19,179 nt of DNA from Litorimonas sp964610115 (GTDB taxonomy: Bacteria; Pseudomonadota; Alphaproteobacteria; Caulobacterales; Maricaulaceae): contig CAZSUW010000050.1 in NCBI GenBank assembly GCA_964610115.1, positions 1 to 19,179 of the forward strand, in the 5' to 3' direction. Below are positions 13,808 to 19,179 of the stretch, in pieces. The notes below the pieces were generated by a model that was not told the origin of the DNA, ran no database searches, and was given only the letters and a program-made list of their open reading frames with translations. Each line of letters begins with the position of its first letter. The stretch's first letter is position 1. The position numbers and the translations under genes were made by a program.

Positions 13808-16576
13808 ATGAGCGTTTATACGGATTATCTGGCCGAGATTGCGGAACGTGCCAAACAAGACCTCCATCCCAAACCCATTGAAGATGCGGTCATGGTCGAG
13901 GCGCTCATAGAACAGATCGTGGATACGGATCACGAATACCGCGAAGACTCGCTCAATTTCTTCATCTACAACGTCCTTCCCGGCACAACGAGTGCTGCCG
14001 GCGTCAAAGCCAAATTCCTCAAGTCGATCATACTTGGCGAAGCCAACGTGTCGGAAATTTCGACTGAGAAGGCCTTTGAGCTGCTGTCGCATATGAAGGG
14101 CGGGCCGTCTGTTGAAGTGATGATCGATCTGGCACTTGGCGATGATGCGAATATCGCACGCCAAGCCGTCGATGTTCTAAAAACGCAGGTCTTCCTCTAC
14201 GAAGCCGATACAGATCGTCTCGAAGCCGCGCACAAGGACGGCCACGCGCTGGCGACTGAACTCCTCAAAAGTTATGCCAAGGCCGAGTTTTTCACGCGCC
14301 TGCCAGAGGTCGAAGAAAAGATCAAAGTCACAACATTTGTCGTGGCGATCGGCGATGTCTCGACGGACCTGCTATCGCCGGGCGCAGATGCCCACTCTCG
14401 CTCCGACCGCGAGCTCCACGGTCAGTGCATGTTCGAGCATGACAAGGACAAGCAGGCGGCGTTGAAAGCGTTGCAAGCGCAGCATCCTGATAAGCGCGTC
14501 ATGCTGGTCGCGGAAAAAGGCACAATGGGCGTGGGCTCATCGCGTATGTCCGGCGTGAATAATGTCGCGCTTTGGACGGGTATCTCCTCCAGCCCTTATG
14601 TGCCTTTCATCAATATCGCGCCGATTGTCGGCGGCACAAATGGGATTTCCCCGATTTTCCAAACCACTATTGGCGTGACTGGCGGGATTGGGGTTGATCT
14701 CAAAAACTGGGTCAAGAAGACCAATGAAAATGGCGGACCTGTCCTCGACGAAGACGGCGAGCCAGAGCTTGAACAAGTCTATTCTATCGACACGGGTACA
14801 GTCCTGACGATCAACACGAAGACGAAGAAGCTTCTCAACGCTGACGAGACGGAAGAGCTCTGCGATATTGCCTCTGCCCTCACCCCGCAAAAGCTGGAGT
14901 TCATCCGCGCAGGCGGCTCTTACGCTGTCGTGTTCGGCAAGAAGCTGCAAACCATGGCGGCCAGCATTTTGGGGATTGACGCCCCGCAAGTCTACGCCAA
15001 GGCGAAAGAGATTTCCCACGACGGACAAGGCCTTACCGCCGTTGAGAAAATCTTCAACCGCAACGCTGTCGGTGTCGCACCCGGTACGGTTCTGCACGCC
15101 GGCTCTGACGTGCGGGTCAAGGTCAATATTGTGGGTTCGCAAGACACGACGGGCCTGATGACCAGCCAAGAGTTGGAAATGATGGCGGCAACCGTGATCT
15201 CGCCATCAGTCGATGGCTCTTACCAGTCCGGCTGTCACACCGCGTCTGTCTGGGACCTGAAGGCCCAGCGCAACACGCCTAAGCTAATGGCCTTTATGAA
15301 CAGCTTCGGGCTTATCACGGGGCGCGATCCCAAAGGCGTTTATCACCCGATGACGGACGTGATCCACAAGGTGCTGAACGACATTACGGTCGATGATCGT
15401 GACGTCATCATTGGCGGCGATAGCCACACCCGCATGTCCAAAGGCGTCGCGTTTGGCGCGGATTCCGGCACTGTGGCACTGGCGCTCGCCACAGGCGAAG
15501 CGACGATGCCAATCCCAGAATCTGTGAAAGTCACCTTCAAAGGCAAGTTGGCCAAGCATATGGATTTCCGCGATGTGGTGCACGCCACCCAAGCGCAGAT
15601 GCTGGACGAATTTGGCGGCGATAATGTCTTCCAAGGCCGCGTGATCGAAGTCCATATCGGCACGCTGCTGTCCGATCAGGCCTTTACCTTCACCGATTGG
15701 ACGGCGGAAATGAAGGCCAAAGCCTCTATCTGTATTTCTGAACCTGAAACGCTCGTCGAGTCCCTAGAGATCGCCAAGGGCCGCATCCAGATTATGATCG
15801 ATAAAGGCATGGATAACGCCAAAGGCGTTTTGCAAGGTCTGATCGACAAGGCGGATGCGCGTATTGCCGAGATCAAGTCCGGCGAAAACCCGCCGCTTCG
15901 CCCGGATGATAATGCGCAATATTACCGCGAATTTGTCGTTGATCTAGATGCTATTAATGAGCCCATGATTGCCGACCCGGACGTCAATAATGACGACGTA
16001 TCGAAGCGTTACACGCATGATACGATCCGTCCTGTCTCTTATTATGGTGGCGACAAGAAAGTCGATCTGGGCTTTGTCGGGTCTTGCATGGTCCATAAAG
16101 GCGACATGAAGATCATCTCGCAAATGCTGCAAAATATCGAACGCCAAAACGGCAAAGTCGAGTTCAAAGCGCCGCTGGTTGTCGCGCCGCCGACCTACAA
16201 CATTGTTGATGAGCTGAAGGCAGAAGGCGATTGGGATATATTGCAGAAATATTCCGGCTTTGAGTTCAACGACGACGCCCCCAAAGAGGCCGCGCGGAAA
16301 AGCTATGAGAACATCATGTATCTCGAACGTCCGGGCTGTAACCTCTGCATGGGCAACCAGGAAAAAGCCGAACCTGGCGACACCGTCATGGCGACATCGA
16401 CCCGCCTCTTCCAAGGTCGTGTGGTGAAGGACGCTGAAGAAAAGAAAGGCGAGAGCCTACTCGCCTCCACGCCCGTTGTCGTCCTGTCGACGATCCTTGG
16501 CCGTACGCCGAGCATTGAGGAATATATCGCCGCTGTCGACGGTATTACGCTGACGGAATATGCGCCGCCCGCCTAA
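13808..16576 (+). CDS. acnB: Aconitate hydratase B
   Basis: This enzyme interconverts citrate and isocitrate in the TCA cycle through a [4Fe-4S] cluster; AcnB can also act on 2-methylisocitrate. With the start at 13808 (MSVYTDYLAEIAERAKQ) the protein has 922 residues, longer than the 865 of E. coli AcnB. The N-terminal HEAT-like domain (about 1-165) is followed by the swivel domain (MGVGSSRMSGVNN) and the catalytic core. Cluster ligands are C760 (GSCMVHKGD) and C844/C847 (PGCNLCMGN). SGCHTASVWDL and IGGDSHTRMSKG are substrate-binding segments. An in-frame upstream ATG at 13748 lies before the leader hairpin and gives an unlikely extension. A strong terminator follows at 16604. The gene is monocistronic and converges on the sucAB operon. 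Confidence 0.96.
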   Translation: MSVYTDYLAEIAERAKQDLHPKPIEDAVMVEALIEQIVDTDHEYREDSLNFFIYNVLPGTTSAAGVKAKFLKSIILGEANVSEISTEKAFELLSHMKGGPSVEVMIDLALGDDANIARQAVDVLKTQVFLYEADTDRLEAAHKDGHALATELLKSYAKAEFFTRLPEVEEKIKVTTFVVAIGDVSTDLLSPGADAHSRSDRELHGQCMFEHDKDKQAALKALQAQHPDKRVMLVAEKGTMGVGSSRMSGVNNVALWTGISSSPYVPFINIAPIVGGTNGISPIFQTTIGVTGGIGVDLKNWVKKTNENGGPVLDEDGEPELEQVYSIDTGTVLTINTKTKKLLNADETEELCDIASALTPQKLEFIRAGGSYAVVFGKKLQTMAASILGIDAPQVYAKAKEISHDGQGLTAVEKIFNRNAVGVAPGTVLHAGSDVRVKVNIVGSQDTTGLMTSQELEMMAATVISPSVDGSYQSGCHTASVWDLKAQRNTPKLMAFMNSFGLITGRDPKGVYHPMTDVIHKVLNDITVDDRDVIIGGDSHTRMSKGVAFGADSGTVALALATGEATMPIPESVKVTFKGKLAKHMDFRDVVHATQAQMLDEFGGDNVFQGRVIEVHIGTLLSDQAFTFTDWTAEMKAKASICISEPETLVESLEIAKGRIQIMIDKGMDNAKGVLQGLIDKADARIAEIKSGENPPLRPDDNAQYYREFVVDLDAINEPMIADPDVNNDDVSKRYTHDTIRPVSYYGGDKKVDLGFVGSCMVHKGDMKIISQMLQNIERQNGKVEFKAPLVVAPPTYNIVDELKAEGDWDILQKYSGFEFNDDAPKEAARKSYENIMYLERPGCNLCMGNQEKAEPGDTVMATSTRLFQGRVVKDAEEKKGESLLASTPVVVLSTILGRTPSIEEYIAAVDGITLTEYAPPA

Positions 16577-16603
16577 GGCTTCGCGCTGCGCATCCAAAAA
16601 AAG

Positions 16604-16635
16604 AAGCCGCGCTGGGCAATCCAGCGCGGCTTTTT
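16604..16635. terminator. Bidirectional terminator shared by acnB and sucB
   Basis: GCCGCGCTGG (16606-16615) and CCAGCGCGGC (16621-16630) form a perfect ten-pair stem with loop GCAAT. TTTTT follows on the plus strand. On the minus strand the stem is followed by TTCTTTTTTT, so it should stop transcription from both sides. Confidence 0.92.
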
Positions 16636-16669
16636 GTTTACCCAAAGGCTAAACGGGTAAGCCCTATCC

Positions 16670-18229
16670 TTAGAGATCAAGCAGCAGGCGCTCCGGATCT
16701 TCCAAGCATTCCTTGACGCGTACCAGGAAGGTCACCGCTTCTTTGCCGTCAACAATGCGGTGGTCATAAGACAGCGCCAGATACATCATCGGGCGGATAA
16801 CGATCTGATCGTCAACGACAACAGGGCGCTTTTCGATCTTGTGCATTCCCAAAATGCCGACTTGCGGCGGGTTCAGGATCGGAGAGCTCATCAGCGAACC
16901 ATAGACACCGCCATTGGAGATCGTGAACGTCCCGCCACTCATATCGGCCATGGTTAGCTGACCATCACGCGCTTTAGCGCCCAGCTCTCCAATACCTTTT
17001 TCAATCCCGCCAAGTGACAGCGCGTCTGCATCCCGCAGGACGGGCACGACGAGACCTTTGGGCGTACCCACAGCAATGCTGATGTCATAATAGTTTTTGT
17101 AGATGATGTCCGTGCCGTCGATCTCGGCATTAACGGCCGGAACCTCTTTCAAGGCTTGGACACACGCCTTCACGAAGAAGCTCATAAAGCCGAGCTTCAC
17201 ACCGTGCTTTTTGATAAACAGCTCTTTATACTTGGACCGCAGCGCCATGATTTCGCTCATGTCGGCTTCGTTATAAGTCGTGAGCATCGCCGCCGTGTTT
17301 TGCGCATCCTTCAAGCGACGCGCGATGGTCTGGCGCAAGCGAGACATACGCACACGTTCTTCGCGCGCGCCCAGTTCCCGCGGCGCGGAAGGCGCGCTTG
17401 GCGTTGGGGTTGGAGCTACGCTTTGAGAGGGAGCCGGAGCCGTGATTTTGGCGGAGCCATTGGCGGCCGCTTTCATAGCGTCAGCTTTGAGGATGCGACC
17501 ATCTTTGCCAGTCCCTGTGATTTTGGACGGATCCAAACCTTCTTCGCGGATGATCTTCGCCGCCGCTGGCATGATATGGGCGGCAGAGCTATTGTTTGAT
17601 GGAATGCTGTCCGCATTGACTGTGTCAGAGACGGGCAAGCCGCCGCCTTCATCGCCCGCATTGGCGGGCGATCCGCTCGCCCCTTCGGACAGGCGGGCGA
17701 GCGTATCACCGATTTTGGCAATATCGCCTTCCGCGACAAGAATTTCGGTGAGCACACCTGCGCTGGGCGAGACGAGTTCCTGCGCCGCCTTATCGGTTTC
17801 CAGTTCGACAAGGGGTTCATCTTTTTCAACACGATCACCGACAGATTTCATCCAACTGGCGACTGTCACTTCAGAGACACTTTCGCCGACATTGGGGACG
17901 TCAATGTCAATGCTCGCCCCACTCGCCGTGGGCGCGGCCGCAGGAGCCTTAGCTTCAGCCTTAGCTTGAGCCGCTGGCGCAGCCTTAGCAGCCCCACCCG
18001 CGCCGAGCTTGGCGATTAAAGTGCCGACAGCGACCGTGTCGCCTTCCGCGACCAGAACTTCGGCCAGCGTCCCGTCTTCGGGCGCGACCAATTCCTGGCT
18101 CGCCTTATCCGTTTCGATCTCAACAATCGCTTCGTCTTTCGCGACCGCGTCGCCGGGTTGTTTAAACCAAGTGGCAATCGTCACTTCAGAAACAGATTCG
18201 CCAACATTCGGGATTGTAATATCAGTCAT
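16670..18229 (-). CDS. sucB: 2-oxoglutarate dehydrogenase E2 (dihydrolipoamide succinyltransferase), two lipoyl domains
   Basis: This is the core of the 2-oxoglutarate dehydrogenase complex; it passes the succinyl group from E1 to CoA. The 519-residue protein has a first lipoyl domain (1-76, lipoyl-lysine K42 in ETDKAS), an Ala/Lys linker, a second lipoyl domain (about 106-181, K147 in ETDKAA), a peripheral subunit-binding domain (about 216-252, HIMPAAAKIIREEGLDPSKI), a Pro/Ala linker, and the acyltransferase core (about 290-519) with SYDHRIVDGKEAV (H490, D494). Position after sucA and the C-terminal LEDPERLLLDL identify E2o rather than pyruvate E2. Most E2o proteins have one lipoyl domain and about 400-420 residues, so two is uncommon. 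AGGA lies 8 bases before the ATG. It ends near the terminator shared with acnB. Confidence 0.95.
   Translation of the reverse strand: MTDITIPNVGESVSEVTIATWFKQPGDAVAKDEAIVEIETDKASQELVAPEDGTLAEVLVAEGDTVAVGTLIAKLGAGGAAKAAPAAQAKAEAKAPAAAPTASGASIDIDVPNVGESVSEVTVASWMKSVGDRVEKDEPLVELETDKAAQELVSPSAGVLTEILVAEGDIAKIGDTLARLSEGASGSPANAGDEGGGLPVSDTVNADSIPSNNSSAAHIMPAAAKIIREEGLDPSKITGTGKDGRILKADAMKAAANGSAKITAPAPSQSVAPTPTPSAPSAPRELGAREERVRMSRLRQTIARRLKDAQNTAAMLTTYNEADMSEIMALRSKYKELFIKKHGVKLGFMSFFVKACVQALKEVPAVNAEIDGTDIIYKNYYDISIAVGTPKGLVVPVLRDADALSLGGIEKGIGELGAKARDGQLTMADMSGGTFTISNGGVYGSLMSSPILNPPQVGILGMHKIEKRPVVVDDQIVIRPMMYLALSYDHRIVDGKEAVTFLVRVKECLEDPERLLLDL
17946..17989 (-). repeat. Short in-frame repeats encoding the Ala/Lys linker of SucB
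   Basis: GCCTTAGC occurs at 17946, 17958 and 17982 (plus-strand view), at 12- and 24-base steps. It encodes the repeating Ala-Lys-Ala units of the flexible linker between the two lipoyl domains. It probably arose by slippage within a low-complexity linker. Confidence 0.6.
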
Positions 18230-18247
18230 GATTGCGTCCTAGCGGTC

Positions 18248-18376
18248 TCAGCCCGCGATTAGAAGAATTAATACGAGCGGTAGCAGCAAAACCACGCCCC
18301 CGCCAAGCACCGCTAGCGCAAACCCAATGGCTGGTTTTGGGGGTATAGGGGCTTCGTCTGTTTTCAGATCAGACAT
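18248..18376 (-). CDS. Small single-span membrane protein between sucA and sucB
   Basis: This 42-residue reading frame starts with ATG five bases after the sucA stop and ends with TGA 18 bases before the sucB ATG, so it fills the gap in the operon. The first 16 residues are polar and proline-rich (MSDLKTDEAPIPPKP). Residues 17-40 are almost wholly hydrophobic, with a GGG at 25-27, long enough for one membrane span. There is no signal-peptidase or lipoprotein site. The frame is open throughout, the composition is that of a real membrane peptide rather than noise, and its position suggests translational coupling to sucA. I do not recognise a family. It could tether or modulate the 2-oxoglutarate dehydrogenase complex at the membrane, but that is a guess from context. 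Confidence 0.6.
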   Translation of the reverse strand: MSDLKTDEAPIPPKPAIGFALAVLGGGVVLLLPLVLILLIAG

Positions 18377-18381
18377 TAGGA

Positions 18382-19179
18382 TTAGTCCGCAAACGCTGCA
18401 TCCAAAATCGCCTGCTGCTCTTTCTTATGTTTTTCCGCAATGCCGGTGGCAGTCGAGGCGGCGGGCGGGCGACCCACATAACGCGGGCGCGTATGCTTGG
18501 CTTTGAGCGCAATCAGGGTTTCTTCCAGACGGTCTTGCACAAACTGCCACGCGCCCATATTCTTGGGCTCTTCCTGACACCAAATCATTTCGGCCTGCTT
18601 GAAGCGCTTCAGTTCTTCTTGTAGCGCATCGTCCGGATAGGGGTAGAACTGCTCCAGCCGCAGCAGATAGACATCATTGCGGCCCAGTTTTTCGCGCTCT
18701 GCAAATAGGTCATAATAAACCTTGCCCGAACAGATGATGACCCGTTTGATCTTTTTGTCGTCCGCCAGCTTAATCTGCGTCGTATGCGGCTTATATTGCG
18801 CATCGTCCCACAGCACGCGGTGGAAGAAGGTGCCCGGCCCCATTTCATCCAGAGACGACATGCAAAGCGGATGGCGCAGCAAGCTTTTCGGGCTCATAAT
18901 AATGAGGGGTTTGCGGAAATTCCGGTGGATTTGTCGCCGCAGCACGTGGAAATAGTTTGACGGCGTGGAGACATTGCAGACCTGCATATTGTCTTCGGCG
19001 CACATTTGTAAGTAACGCTCCAACCGCGCCGAGCTATGCTCCGGCCCTTGGCCTTCATAGCCATGCGGCAGCAGCATAACGAGGCCGCTCATACGCAGCC
19101 ATTTCTGCTCGGCCGAGCTGATGAACTGATCGACCATAACCTGTGCGCCATTGGCGAAATCGCCAAATTGCGCTTCCCA
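18382..19179 (-). CDS. sucA: 2-oxoglutarate dehydrogenase E1 component, C-terminal part
   Basis: This is the thiamine-diphosphate-dependent subunit that decarboxylates 2-oxoglutarate. Only the last 265 residues are in the window, and the frame is open to the right edge. The segments WEAQFGDFANGAQVMVDQF, LPHGYEGQGPEHSSARLER and CAEDNMQVCNVSTPSNYFH match the C-terminal E1o core, followed by FYPYPDDALQEELKRF, MIWCQEEPKNMGAW and YVGRPPAASTATGIAEKH near the C-terminus. It is upstream of the 42-residue membrane-protein gene and sucB, with five bases before the next ATG, so the three genes form one operon transcribed leftward; its promoter lies outside the window. Confidence 0.96.
   Translation of the reverse strand, partial: WEAQFGDFANGAQVMVDQFISSAEQKWLRMSGLVMLLPHGYEGQGPEHSSARLERYLQMCAEDNMQVCNVSTPSNYFHVLRRQIHRNFRKPLIIMSPKSLLRHPLCMSSLDEMGPGTFFHRVLWDDAQYKPHTTQIKLADDKKIKRVIICSGKVYYDLFAEREKLGRNDVYLLRLEQFYPYPDDALQEELKRFKQAEMIWCQEEPKNMGAWQFVQDRLEETLIALKAKHTRPRYVGRPPAASTATGIAEKHKKEQQAILDAAFAD

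Noticed and set aside
14537..15169. Long open frame on the minus strand inside acnB
   Set aside because: It is antisense to strongly conserved AcnB core sequence and has no family resemblance; a shadow of the codon bias.
1..19179. Mobile elements, CRISPR, tRNA/rRNA, toxin-antitoxin or defence genes
   Set aside because: No transposase or integrase, no regular repeat-spacer series, no tRNA cloverleaf and no defence-type domain was recognised; gene content and packing are those of a stable core region.

Overview
The window reads as a stretch of core chromosome from an alphaproteobacterium close to the Caulobacterales/Maricaulales/Hyphomonadaceae group. The main reasons are an adjacent divK-pleD pair (the Caulobacter cell-cycle signalling operon), a DinB polymerase with an N-terminal zinc-ribbon-like extension, a MutL of the endonuclease type, an alphaproteobacterial-style SOS box (GAAC-N7-GAAC), candidate CtrA boxes, and promoters that resemble the Caulobacter housekeeping sigma consensus. 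The taxon is inferred from gene content only. I see no phage, insertion sequence, CRISPR array, tRNA or rRNA, and no gene-free stretch longer than about 220 bases.

Layout. (1) 1-2292: mutL (-) diverges from rpmG (+), which ends in a hairpin terminator built partly from the 3' end of pleD. (2) 2278-4032: divK-pleD on the minus strand. A 216-base gap separates it from divergent dinB and holds two near-consensus CtrA boxes and a perfect alphaproteobacterial LexA box just upstream of dinB. (3) 5564-6821: a two-gene minus-strand unit, a thioredoxin-like lipoprotein with a WCHD site followed by a polytopic membrane protein, lies back to back with a trypsin-like protease (+, 6822-7502). (4) 7492-8909: a tight minus-strand operon of MAPEG protein, DUF1330-like protein and a lipoprotein of uncertain function. 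(5) 8974-11042: a Leu/Val/Phe-dehydrogenase-family enzyme downstream of a divergent CobT homologue. (6) 11225-13604: a membrane-anchored retropepsin-like protease (+) converging on dusA-TauE/SafE (-). (7) 13808-19179: aconitase B (+) converging on the 2-oxoglutarate dehydrogenase operon sucA-(42-aa membrane protein)-sucB (-), with a shared bidirectional terminator between them, so two neighbouring steps of the TCA cycle face each other.

Most genes are ordinary housekeeping genes. The points that deserve a second look are: a 42-residue single-span membrane protein between sucA and sucB, too short for normal ORF calling; a CobT homologue in which both catalytic glutamates appear replaced (Asn and Asp); an E2 succinyltransferase with two lipoyl domains; a strong hairpin in the acnB leader; and the combined CtrA/LexA control region between divK and dinB. 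I did not find a clear, wholly new defence or mobile system here. Family comparisons are from memory, without database searches.
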